Assembly: GCA_002751075.1 (NCBI GenBank)
Contig: NAOQ01000027.1
Span: 176,502-194,859, forward strand
Source of the DNA: Ichthyophonus hoferi
Taxonomy: Eukaryota > Opisthokonta > Ichthyosporea > Ichthyophonida > Ichthyophonidae
DNA length: 18,358 nt
Direction of reading: 5' to 3'
A program made the translations under genes and the position numbers. Of this stretch, positions 1 to 9,391 are shown piece by piece (within the stretch, counting starts at the first letter, position 1; every line of letters starts with the position of its first letter). The notes beneath the pieces were generated by a model. It saw nothing but the letters and a program-made list of their open reading frames with translations, made no database searches and was not told the DNA's origin.

Positions 1-92
1 TTTTACTATGTTTTATACTATACTATACTATACTATACTATATTATACTATACTATACTATACTTTACTATATACTATACTATACTACCCTA
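1..92. repeat. ATACT pentanucleotide microsatellite
   Basis: An almost uninterrupted array of the unit ATACT, with a few one- and two-base irregularities, fills the left edge. It lies in an intron of the V-ATPase subunit H gene, just upstream of the exon starting at 140. No function is suggested. Confidence 0.9.
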
Positions 93-139
93 TTCTATAG
101 CTGTAGTTATATTTACTTATCGACCTATCGGATCCTTAG

Positions 140-1630
140 AATAAAAACTGGAAGGATGATGATTTGGTGGAAGATTTAACATATCTGGTGGACCAATTAG
201 TTGAACGCATACAGGATATGAGGTATGTATATAGTTATATATATATATATATATATGATATGTATTTTTTTTATTGTTATTATACTATGGCACATACTAT
301 ACACTATACACTATACACTATGACACTTCATCGCTAATCCGTATTACAACCACCCTATATACTTTCCCTGTCCCTATCTACTTATTCCCTCATCTAGCTC
401 TTATGACGAGTATGCAGCAGAGATCCAGTGTGGTTCTATTAAGTGGTCCGCAGTTCACCGCTCTGAAGGGTTCTGGAGAGAAAACGTGATGAGATTTAAC
501 GAGGATAACCATAAGATGCTAGGGTAGGTTTATATTTTATGTAGGATTAGTGATTGGCTATAGGATGCTAGGGTAGGTTTATATGTAGGCTTAATGATTG
601 GCTATAAGATGCTGGGGTGTGTTTATATTTTATGTAGGCTTAGGGATTGGATATAGGATGCTGGAATAGGTTTACATTTTATGTAGGCCAAATGATTAGA
701 CTGGGGATATGGAATGGAGAATGAGGGTATATTTATTTGCACATTTGTCTATATATGGACATGTTTATGTCCTGCGCTGCTCGTGATTGGGCCATGGTCT
801 ATGTATTATTGTTTCCTTCTCTGATAGGTGCTTAATCACGACCCTTCTTACTGTGTCTACAGGCAGCTTATCCACTATCTAGAGGAGAGCTGTGACCCAT
901 TGGTCCTTGCTGTGTGTGCTCATGACGTAGGCGAGTACGTGAGTCATTACCACCGCGGAAGAAGGTAAGCCCTGACGTCACTACGGGTTGGTTGCTAGGG
1001 GGGTATATGACAGCATTGTCTATTGGGTAGTTATTTAATAAAAAAAATAATGGACTAGGGCAGGCGCCCAATCATGTAGGCCCATAATAATAATTAGAAT
1101 TAAAAGCATCGTATAAATAGTTACCAATCACCCACTTGTACAATTTTTTCCATGATTGCATAAGCCAATCAAATCATCAATGGCGTTCCCATCGCCCCAT
1201 TATCCATACCTAAATAGAGACATACAAATGACTAACATGAGCACGTGCGGACAGCCACGTGGAGAAAATGGGTGGTAAGGAGGCAATCATTGGCTTACTG
1301 CAACACCCTGACAACGGTGTACGATATGAGGCCTTGGTTGCTATCCAGAAAATGATGGTCCAAAATTGGTAAGTCATTATGGTATGGTAGGGTAGTATAG
1401 TAGTATAGTAGTATAGTAGTATAATAGGCCATTATGATAGTAAGCTGGTATGGTAAGTTACTTTTGTTAGAAGGGTATAGTATTGGTATTTTATTATTAT
1501 TATTATTGTTTGTTATCTCTGTTACCATATATCTTTCTTCTGTTATACACTTATTTAACCAGCCAATTACCGCAGGTATTTCCTTAACAAGCAAACACCA
1601 GAAAAGGCTTCAGCTTCCACCTCAGCTTAG
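140..1630 (+). CDS. ATP6V1H: V-type proton ATPase subunit H, C-terminal five exons (5' part off the window)
   Basis: Subunit H is the regulatory subunit of the cytosolic V1 sector. In this family it couples and brakes ATP hydrolysis when V1 and Vo separate. Coding exons are 140-222, 398-523, 863-964, 1255-1368 and 1576-1630 (TAG stop). Together they make 480 nt, or 159 residues, about one third of the roughly 480-residue family length. All introns are GT-AG and the phases agree. The translation aligns without gaps to the C-terminal HEAT/armadillo domain of animal subunit H. It includes [23 protein letters not shown] and [10 protein letters not shown], then [17 protein letters not shown] and a short Ala/Ser-rich tail. 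The second donor (GTAGGT at 524) lies inside a tandem repeat. The gene converges on the DPF gene. The identification is secure. The 5' exons and promoter lie outside the window. Confidence 0.96.
223..397 (+). repeat. Microsatellite-rich intron of ATP6V1H
   Basis: This intron holds a (TA)n run at about 235-258 and a short ACTATAC-type array at about 287-322. The bases between are AT-rich and featureless. Confidence 0.75.
511..700 (+). repeat. Four-copy 44-49 bp tandem repeat spanning an exon-intron boundary
   Basis: Four head-to-tail copies start at about 511, 560, 604 and 653. Each opens with ATAAGATGCT or ATAGGATGCT and runs through GGTTTATATTTTATGTAGG to a TGATTGG-like end. Copy 1 contains the last 13 coding bases of the ATP6V1H exon (511-523) and its real donor GTAGGT. 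Copy 2 keeps an identical GCTAGG/GTAGGT junction at about 568-577, whereas copies 3 and 4 have lost it. The array is therefore a duplication of the 5' splice site and its flanks into the intron. Using the copy 2 donor would add in-frame bases that reach a TAG quickly. Confidence 0.9.
1385..1430. repeat. TAGTATAG-type microsatellite
   Basis: A TAGTATAGTAG array lies in the last intron of ATP6V1H. A short (TTA)n run follows at about 1489-1508. Confidence 0.8.
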
Positions 1631-2973
1631 TTCTGATTGGCCCTCCCATGTATATGAAATTGATTATGGTTGGCCTGTGTTATTTAACGGTATATGTTTT
1701 CCAATCGATAGTCTTTTGAGCTCTTATTAAAACATGGTGTGGTGGAAAGATATGATCATTTTATTGGTCGCTCTTCACATATATTTTATATTCTTTGCTT
1801 TATATTTATTTCTACTATTTGATTGGATAATTTCTACCAATGATCTTGACTGTGATATATGCATGCAGTGACTACCGATATAACGGTATATACACCCACA
1901 TTTGATTGGTTCATTCGATATTCAGTACGTCATCTATTTGAATGTGTTAGGTTGATTGGCTAAGTATCATTAGGATGATACTAGGGATTTACTTGACAGG
2001 GGCATTTATTATATATTAAAGTTAAAGTTAAGTCTTCAATATGATAGAATGAGCTATTCTCAATTGCAAATCATTGGTTCAGTAAAATTATTCACGTGAC
2101 CCATTTTGAAAGAGCGGATGATTAATAACACAGTGACTAGTCTGATTAGCTGTAAAGGCCGGTCATCATCACCAGGTTCGACCCACCAATCACAACGTTA
2201 CGCTGTGCGATTAATACAGGTTGGAAAAGATAGGAAGACCTTATTGGGTAGTGTATTTTATAAAAGATACAATAGATGAGTTTTATTGCATTAGTACTAC
2301 TTGTACATAAACATAAATGTAAATATAAATTATAACAGCCTCCGTCTATTGGTTTATACCTAACCGATAATATCAAAGAACCGCCAGAATTAAACCCACC
2401 ACTAAAAACCGCATGCTATATTTTTTAAAAATACTAATGAGAGATCAACCCCTGTGGCATATGCCAATTGGAGCGTCTCTGATTGGTTGCAATAAAATCC
2501 CTGGGTGACCAACGTAAAATGAAGATCCAATTGGATGCCAGGCATGGCATGGAGTGAGCACATTCCTTACATAATCTCCATGAAAGAATTCATTGATAAA
2601 TCACTCATACATTGCTTTTGACATTGTTATTCACTGAAATAATGCTACAGAGGAAAGATTATAACCGAAGCAGAGAATTGATTCGGTCCTAGACTCGATT
2701 CGATTCGATTCGTTGAAGACACTAATATTACAATATGATTGAAGGGGTTAACTGATTGTTTGGAATGATTCGGATATAGCAGGGGTGGGTGTTCATTGGG
2801 ATACCTGTGCCCAGTTGATAGATATAGATGATGTTAGAGATATATTAGAAGATGATTAGTGGTTGGGTTATAATATCATGCATATCTATCACCACCTATA
2901 TGCATATGCATATACTATATACTATATATAGCTAGGCCAATCAATACACACTGGACACTTTTCTAACAATGTA
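1631..2973. other. Intergenic gap between convergent ATP6V1H and DPF genes
   Basis: I see no convincing exon on either strand. The gap should hold both 3' UTRs. It carries dense ATTGG/CCAAT motifs, about two dozen by eye, including two CCAATTGG palindromes near 2464 and 2529. A short (ATTCG)n array sits at about 2694-2713. A TTTATT at 2282-2287 would read AATAAA on the - strand, but it is almost 700 bases past the DPF stop. On the - strand, an AG just before GTATCC (near 2800) could give a tiny alternative last DPF exon. Confidence 0.6.
1726..1731 (+). terminator. Possible ATTAAA poly(A) signal of ATP6V1H
   Basis: ATTAAA lies 96 bases after the subunit H stop codon, a normal distance for a compact 3' UTR. 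No canonical AATAAA occurs closer. This is a motif match only. Confidence 0.4.
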
Positions 2974-5900
2974 TTATCGTCCTATCCTTCCTACCTGTAC
3001 GTCCTGTGATTGGTGGACGGGAGTAGAGTGATAATTTGGAGGCCGCATGCCATTGGCTTGAAGATTTTCAGGCTTATTAGTACACACAGGGCATACCCAA
3101 TCACCTGCCAGGAATATACACGTCAACGTTAAGACAGGACTCCACCAATAACTAGGCGCATGTTTTGTATTTTTATACATACCTTTATATGGTAATGCTG
3201 GGACACGTGTGCCCAAGTCTATCTACCAACACGATATCTTCAATAGCACAATATGGGTATAGACCAATGAGTGAGTTATTATATAAATTGGCCATCACTT
3301 CAGTGCCTTCAATCACGTACAAGAAATACATTTAGTTAGCCAATCGAAAGGTTAAATAAATTTAAAATCAGCTTACCTTCTGGAGCCTCCGATAATTTAG
3401 GCCGGAGACAGTATAGGTGGAAACCCCGATCGCATCTATCACAACATAGCATGTTGTCCTATAGGAATAGAGATTGATACATATTAGTATGTGATTAGAA
3501 TGGCAATGATTGGTCTAAGGGGATCATAATTTCAGCAGACCCCTCATCAATCAACATCCTTGCCAAGCATCGGCATAAGATATTTCAACTTTTCATAGGT
3601 TCTAATATCAAAATTAAAAAATAAAAGACAAATACAATCAAATGCCAACTGAAAAGAAAATGAACGAACGAATAAGAAACAAGCATAGGTTTAAAATGAA
3701 CAATCCTAGGTATTTATAAATAACGACAAATAATTAGTGTAAGATCCCAAAGTTAAAGCAATGGTTACATCATCAGCGCTGCTTCTGCACACGAGACATG
3801 GTTTGCAATCCAGGCACTGCCAATCATATGTCTTAACGGTTGCTATGAGCTCAGGGTTGTAAAATTGGAGACATGATGGATGGCCTATCAAAAGAGAGGA
3901 GAGTGATGATTGGTTAATGTATTATTTAAAGGAATGTATTATGACTGGGATAGTAGAGGGGGCAGGGGGCTAGACAGGATTAGTTAGCGCCATTTAGGGC
4001 TGCTGACAAGCACCCAATAGAACACTGACATTACTCATCAATCATTGGCTTATGAGGGTCCATATCCCAACCAATCAACCAAGCTGGCGTGCTACTATAA
4101 ATTTTAACTGTCCAATCATTAGTAATTCACTGGGTTTCCTCCCTAGACCGCACACTTTCAATAATTCCCATAGCAAGGAATACATCAACTAAGATTAACT
4201 AGCATTAATTAGCATTCATTAACCATGATCCATATTAATTAATAAGTTAATTAACCCACCTACCTGCCCTATCACATGTCGAGCAGCTAATTAAAATTTC
4301 TGGGCTGCCATCGGCCATATATTTCTCTCCTTTACAGTCTTCAAAGCTACAAACCAATGAGGACATCGCACGATTGGTCGATTCACTTTTAGTACGGGTT
4401 CTTTGGATTGGCTTAGCTATAGGAACACTGTGGAAACAGATTGGATAGTAAGGGTATATAGTATATATTGTACAATAGGAGTAATGATAGTAACAGACAT
4501 AGTGTAACCATAACAACCATAGCAACAGACATACTAACCTGAGAGTGGTGGGAACCAAGGTAGGTTTAGGCTTACGGAAGGGCTGAAGTGGAGCAGGGTG
4601 TAGCTCTTTACTGGCTGCCCTAGATCCCACCTTGAGTCTAGGGTCACAGTCGCTGTTGTTCTGATTGGGTAACAGAACTTATGAGGATGGAGGATGGCAT
4701 ACATACACATAAACCCCTACACCCTACTATCAGGCCTATACTGATTGGTCTAGCTGTGTTCTGTAAATGTAATAGCTGACTCTCATTACTATACGGCATT
4801 TCCATTGGTGCAGATACCCTCCATGAAGGATTGGTTGGTTCTACCTTTTGCTTTTTCCTCCCCGCCCTCTCATCCAGTCACATGCTGATATTTGGGCACA
4901 TGCTGATAACATATAGTCAATGAGAACCCTTGGTAGTGGGCTGCAACACGTGGTTAAATATACACAGGAATAAAATAATATATAAATATATATAACAGCC
5001 TATCACAAAGCATAATTAATAATTAAATGTGTGTCAAGGTATAAATAAACATATCAACCCTTGTGGACCCTATGACGTATATCTGACGCATATAAACACT
5101 CATTTATGAGCATACACTAATTACCATATGAGGCCATGTGCGTGTATTGTGAGTGCTGAGCATGTGAACCTCTAGGAGTTCTGGTAGGCGGAATGTCATG
5201 TCACATTCTAAAAGGGAAGGAATTGAATTAGTTAAGCCTTATGGGATTACCATAATAGGAAGGGTGTCTGAACGAAACAGCCTGGCCAAGCCAATCACTT
5301 ATTCCTAATAAAATGAAATGACGCATAAATCCACATGCTATGATTGAACTATTGCACAATGCCAGCCAATCTCAACACACAGACGTCAGAAGGTGGAATA
5401 AAAGGGAAGCTTTACCAGTGCACACGTTGTTAGGCAAAGGCAGCTTCTCATTGGATCTTTTATTCTCATTTTGATTCTGAGAGAACCAGGCGCAAACATA
5501 TATTAGCCATAAAAGGTTAAAAAGAGAATGATATTATGGGTTGCTTACTTCGGCCATAACATAGCATCATATTTTTATTGGTTGGCAGGCATTATCCCAT
5601 ACTACGTAATAGCGTTAGTTAAACCCTATCTACCATATATAATAATCATATATATATATAAACTGTACATTGGCTCATACCATCCTCCGGACCACAAAAT
5701 AAAATATTAACCAATGAGCAGAGCCTACGTACTTAGCGGCATACAAAAAAAAATATGTCAATCTAAACAGTAGCAAAACCGCCTATTCACAAACACTTAT
5801 TCTGTTTATTAATCGTTCTTTGACCAATCCTACACGCTCACCGTGACACGATCACCAATCCGATACTTCTCCAGATCATTCAGCCCTTGTTGTTGCCCTC

Positions 5901-7681
5901 CCCCTAGACCCCCCTTACGTAAGAAACACCACACCTATGTGATTGGCTCTTCTTACAGTTCAACTCATAGTGATTGGCGGATTAAAAATATAATCACATA
6001 AGAGATTTTGTAACATAGAGAATACCTGTATTCCAGAGACCAATAAAAAGGGGCCCAGGCGCAAATCTCCGTCTAAATTTGGAAATATAAGTATGATTGG
6101 ATATAGCTCTATATAGGTATTTATACGTCAGAATAAAGGCATTGATATATGATTGGGCGTGGTTATATAGACCTACCAGGTTGCGGGCCAGCCAATGGTA
6201 CGTTCAATGACGTCATGGCGGGCAATCTCTCCATTCTCTGTAAGGTCAATGATTGGCTCAGAGATATATAAATAGTAGGAGTGATTGGGAGATATATATA
6301 GAAAAAATAGAAGAATTAAAAGCCAAATGTACATAGAGCGAGAGAGAGAGAATGACGTAGGTAGACCAATAGGGTAGCTCGAAAGGGCCTACCTGCCCCA
6401 TGCCTGGTCGTCTTAGTGCACGCGGGTCCTGCCTCTCCCTCCCATCATCTCGATTGTCATTGGTCGTCCCCATCATAGCCAATCGTGATCGTTGCATCGC
6501 TATAGCATTGCCATCTTCGTCCAATGTCTGGGCGTTATTCAACCCTCCGGTTGACCGTGATAGGTTCCCTCTCCCCCCCACGATATTCTGTTGCCATGTA
6601 GGCACTGGAGTGACGGGCAGCTGACCGATATTCATGGCTGATTGGCTTGCCCTTGGTCCGTAATGGACTGACGATTCGGGTCGAATCAGAGGAGCGGGAG
6701 CAGTAATTACGGGTGATACTGGGGGGCTAAATCTAAGCCTGGGATTGGATTGGATAAAAAAAGGGTACGAGCCAATGGTTAGATGATGATTGATAAAAAG
6801 AGATAAAATGATTGACTCTAATATTAACCACTAAATTGTTGCTGTTATAATTTGCAAATTCTTTAAAATAAAAATAGAGGTTGTTGTGAGATTGGATTTA
6901 TCCCATAAAAAAGTAAAACTATTAAGTAATTAATTACATGACCTATTATTACCCAGAGGTAAACTTAATACTACTTTGTGATTGGCACTTTGCGATTGGT
7001 CAGAAATCAGGTACAGTAAATGCAATATTAAAACTATAGCAGATGGTTATTAATAGGTCGACGGACAATATTAAACAGATTAATAGCCAATACCTACTAT
7101 GCTCATCCTAGCAACACGTCCAATAAGAATAGAGATTATATATTTAATTTTATAAAGGGTAGGGGAAAGGACATGAAAGAGGAGACACGAATGATTCTGA
7201 TTGGCTAGGAAAGGCTAGAATAGCAGAATGATTTTTGCCAATATATTTTGAATGTTAAAGTTATTCACCTATCTTGGTCAGCTACTGGTCTTAAACAATC
7301 CACCTCATTGGGAAAGCCAGATGCAATAAAAGGAATGGCGGCTTTCTGTTCGTCCTTAGCCCTGAAATAGGCTTTGAGAGCAAGCTCGCTTGTGATTTGA
7401 TGATCGCGGGTAGGGTCACGTGTCTTACTGCAGAGTAGGAAATGACAGGGAAAGAGCAGGATATGAAAACATCATTCAGGTCCCGGTAAAATCACGCATT
7501 ACACTTTGATTGGTCTACAGCTATCTACCCTATACTTACATCACAAATTTATATTAGAGAATATACTTGTAAGCCCTCTCTCGCTTAGTAAGGATTTGTT
7601 TAAGTGTTAGTATAATTAGTATTATTATTATTACTATTATTATTATTAGTATTATTATTAGTATTATTATTATTATTAATA

Positions 7682-7712
<31 letters not shown>

Positions 7713-8905
7713 TATTATCATTATTACTATTAATCCGTTTATAAATACGTGAGACAGTAAAATAAATGGTTACCAATCATTCCTCGACTTATATCCATTT
7801 TAACGAACATAATCCCCATGATCCCCAGCCACTCACCTACGACCATGCTGTAATAAGCGAATCACATGGGGAGGACGAGGATTCCTAGAGGGACGATGTG
7901 ATTGGAAGTGGGGTGGACAATGTGCAGGCAGCAGCGTATCAGTCATGTTGCTCATATCACGTTTAGGCCTCTTGATTGCCAATTGGTACATATAACCAGG
8001 TCTACCACGTTTGCGGCAACCACCATCCGTGTTGTTGCACTGATAAAATATAAAATATATATTCAGGAGAGAGAAGGAAAGGGAGAGAGAGAGACGGAGG
8101 GAAATATTAGTACACGTGGTAGGACAGGTATGATCCTATTGGCGGATAGGATAGGAGTGAAGGCAAGCATTGGTTGATATACTTCTTTATTTTCTCCTTA
8201 GTCGATAATGGTTGGCCCATCACTACCTACTCATTGATAGATCTATCAATCCTAATACCCAATATAGGCCTCAAGGTTATAACCCATAGGTACATTCATA
8301 CAAACATTGAGCCATTGCAATGGGTAACAAGAAATGTAAAAGATCTATTATCAGCTCTAAGCCAACCAGATGAGTGTTAAGATACACGTGCACATACCTG
8401 AGTGACGTATGTACCACAGGGGTTCCCCATTGAAACATTCCAAAGTTCTGTAGACCAATAGTGCGAAGGTGTTAGTAGTATAAATAATATAAATGGTAAA
8501 GTAAAAGAGAAAACGAAAGACAAATCAGCACTCCAAGTAAACAGATTGGTTGCTATGGTAGCGCAGATGCAAAACCAAGAGAAAAAAAAACGTGTATGTA
8601 AATTAAGCCAATGAAGTGGCTGAGTATACCTGATAAGATAAAGGAATATGGCACCAACTATGTGCAGACATGATTGGTTGTGATTACACCACAGATAATC
8701 CAATCATTGCCCACCACTGCATTCCTGACCCATGACCCATGACCCATGCTCGGTTCCTACACGTACCACTATCAATATTATAATACGGATCACGGCATTT
8801 CCTCTGGGCCAATAGTTCAGAGTTAAAACGTGACACACTTTCTTCAGCCTTCACTTCAGTCATGGTGCGATAAAATTTGGGGTCCGGAATAGCCTTATTT
8901 AGCAT
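2974..8905 (-). CDS. DPF: d4/Requiem-family double PHD finger protein (DPF1/2/3-like, BAF45-type SWI/SNF subunit)
   Basis: DPF proteins are BAF (SWI/SNF) subunits that read acylated histone H3 tails in the nucleus. Coding exons, 5' to 3' on the minus strand: 8905-8767, 8447-8398, 8039-7837, 7427-7269, 6738-6393, 6237-6177, 6072-6026, 5913-5842, 5476-5416, 5207-5125, 4660-4539, 4427-4264, 3884-3769, 3458-3377, 3104-2974. They give 611 aa with all phases consistent. Residues about 12-85 match the Requiem/DPF N-terminal domain (FNSELLAQR, then [11 protein letters not shown]). Residues about 378-398 are a C2H2 finger (C-X2-C-X12-H-X4-H). Residues 474-576 are the double PHD finger, with [26 protein letters not shown] and DWVCPVC. 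Human DPF2 has 391 residues; the excess is a long linker rich in Pro, Gly, Arg and Asn. PHD1 opens C-X4-C instead of C-X2-C. The last exon may instead splice at CAG/GTAGGA (2995/2994), which would change the final seven residues. The ATG at 8905 fits the family's start. Confidence 0.92.
3769..4427 (-). other. First PHD finger of the DPF protein (two exons)
   Basis: Exons 4427-4264 and 3884-3769 encode the first zinc-binding module of the tandem reader. Its ligands in order are C474 and C479 (from CSFEDC), CSTC, GHPSC, and the WQCLDC pair. The following CLVC pair already belongs to PHD2. The acceptor at 4428 was chosen because it alone restores the reading frame from the upstream exon. A nearer AG, before CTAAGCC, would fit only a different and implausible frame of the preceding exon. 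Confidence 0.85.
4661..5124 (-). other. DPF intron of 464 bp with no supported exon
   Basis: The flanking exons join directly in phase 0. A pyrimidine-poor segment at about 4850-4910 has an AG and a GTAGAA donor, but most of its frames hit stops. I see no reliable cassette exon here. CCAAT/ATTGG motifs occur at about 4662, 4742, 4804 and 4829. Confidence 0.55.
5125..5476 (-). other. C2H2 (Kruppel-type) finger of the DPF protein, split by an intron
   Basis: The finger is encoded across exons 5476-5416 and 5207-5125. The intron falls between its two cysteines, after the first base of the Glu codon. The joined motif is C-T-E-C, then 12 residues with Phe and Leu in the usual core positions, then H-X4-H. 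This is the same spacing as the single C2H2 finger of vertebrate DPF proteins. Confidence 0.85.
6739..7268 (-). other. DPF intron of 530 bp, no gene seen
   Basis: This is AT-rich sequence without a plausible internal exon. It holds about ten ATTGG/CCAAT motifs, including an overlapping ATTGGATTGG pair at about 6744-6753 in the bases next to the acceptor. Confidence 0.6.
7428..7836 (-). repeat. DPF intron with a long ATT trinucleotide array (about 7611-7733)
   Basis: Roughly 120 bp of (ATT)n, with occasional ATC, ACT and AGT variants, sit in the intron between the third and fourth DPF coding exons. The rest of the intron is ordinary AT-rich sequence with a few ATTGG/CCAAT motifs. Confidence 0.9.
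8065..8102. repeat. Purine (GA) tract, a polypyrimidine tract on the coding strand
   Basis: A GAGA-rich run of about 38 bp lies 25 bp upstream of the third DPF coding exon as read on the minus strand. There it reads as a long CT tract ahead of the TTATCAG acceptor, so it may help splice-site recognition. Confidence 0.75.
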
Positions 8906-9391
8906 GGTCTCTGCTGGCTGTATGATGATTGGCTGGTTAGTATTATGATATGATTATGATGTAAATGCGTAGGGTAGGGGAGGGGCGCCAATGTCAAACT
9001 ACCAATATGCACCGGCTTATAAATTTAAATATATACAGGTAGCCAATAAATACTCGAATACATTTGCATCACTCTTCTTAATGATTTTGATTGGAGATTA
9101 ATATGAATAGCAGCTTTAAAATTAAAATTCTGCAATTAGTAAAAGTATTTTATTATCATAGCATGGCCCAAAAAGGAAATTTTCATGACCTTTTAACCAA
9201 TCCGCCTTAGCCAAACCAACGTATTTAATCTATATATAAAAATCTACGTCATTGGAAATTACTTAATTAAACACGAGATGCGATACATAAGCCTCATTGA
9301 ATGAGACACTTATAACCAATCAGATGCAGATAAAGACAAGGTGGTGAAAGTTAAGCCAATGAAAGGAAAGATGGTGTTAGTCCAGAGCCAA
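8906..9391 (-). other. Short spacer between the unknown acidic gene and the DPF gene (same strand)
   Basis: These 486 bp must hold the 3' UTR of the upstream gene and the promoter or 5' UTR of DPF. An ATACAG acceptor-like site lies at 8918-8923, followed by 12 bases (CCAGCAGAGACC) before the DPF ATG. This suggests a 5' UTR intron, trans-splicing, or splicing from the upstream gene. ATTGG/CCAAT occurs about nine times. Confidence 0.6.
9149..9154 (-). terminator. Possible AATAAA poly(A) signal of the acidic-protein gene
   Basis: TTTATT on the given strand reads AATAAA on the minus strand, 238 bases past the TGA stop at 9392 and before the DPF start. It fits separate transcription units but is only a motif match. 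Confidence 0.4.

Noticed and set aside
2974-4630. PHD fingers read as part of a MOZ/KAT6 acetyltransferase
   Set aside because: The double PHD finger resembles KAT6, but no MYST acetyltransferase domain follows. The N-terminal Requiem domain and the single C2H2 finger match the DPF family instead.
4539-4660. Alternative reading frame of the DPF exon joined to an acceptor before CTAAGCC
   Set aside because: It is also open, but the resulting peptide has an unlikely composition. The chosen frame joins the upstream exon in phase 0 and the downstream acceptor (TTTCCACAG) in phase 2.
4840-4915. Extra DPF exon in the 464-bp intron
   Set aside because: The frames compatible with the neighbouring phases contain stops, the acceptor tract is poor, and direct splicing of the flanking exons already works.
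6400-6624. Plus-strand open frame opposite the DPF linker exon
   Set aside because: It is antisense to a phase-consistent coding exon and has no family match, so it is a shadow.
8377-8703. Minus-strand 108-codon open frame
   Set aside because: Only its last 16 or so codons (8447-8398) form a DPF exon. The rest is intron with a chance hydrophobic translation.
2974-8905. PHF10/SAYP orthologue
   Set aside because: Part of the N-terminal exon looked like the region after the SAY domain. It fits the Requiem domain better, no SAY domain precedes it, and PHD2 has the DPF-type [10 protein letters not shown] ending that PHF10 lacks.
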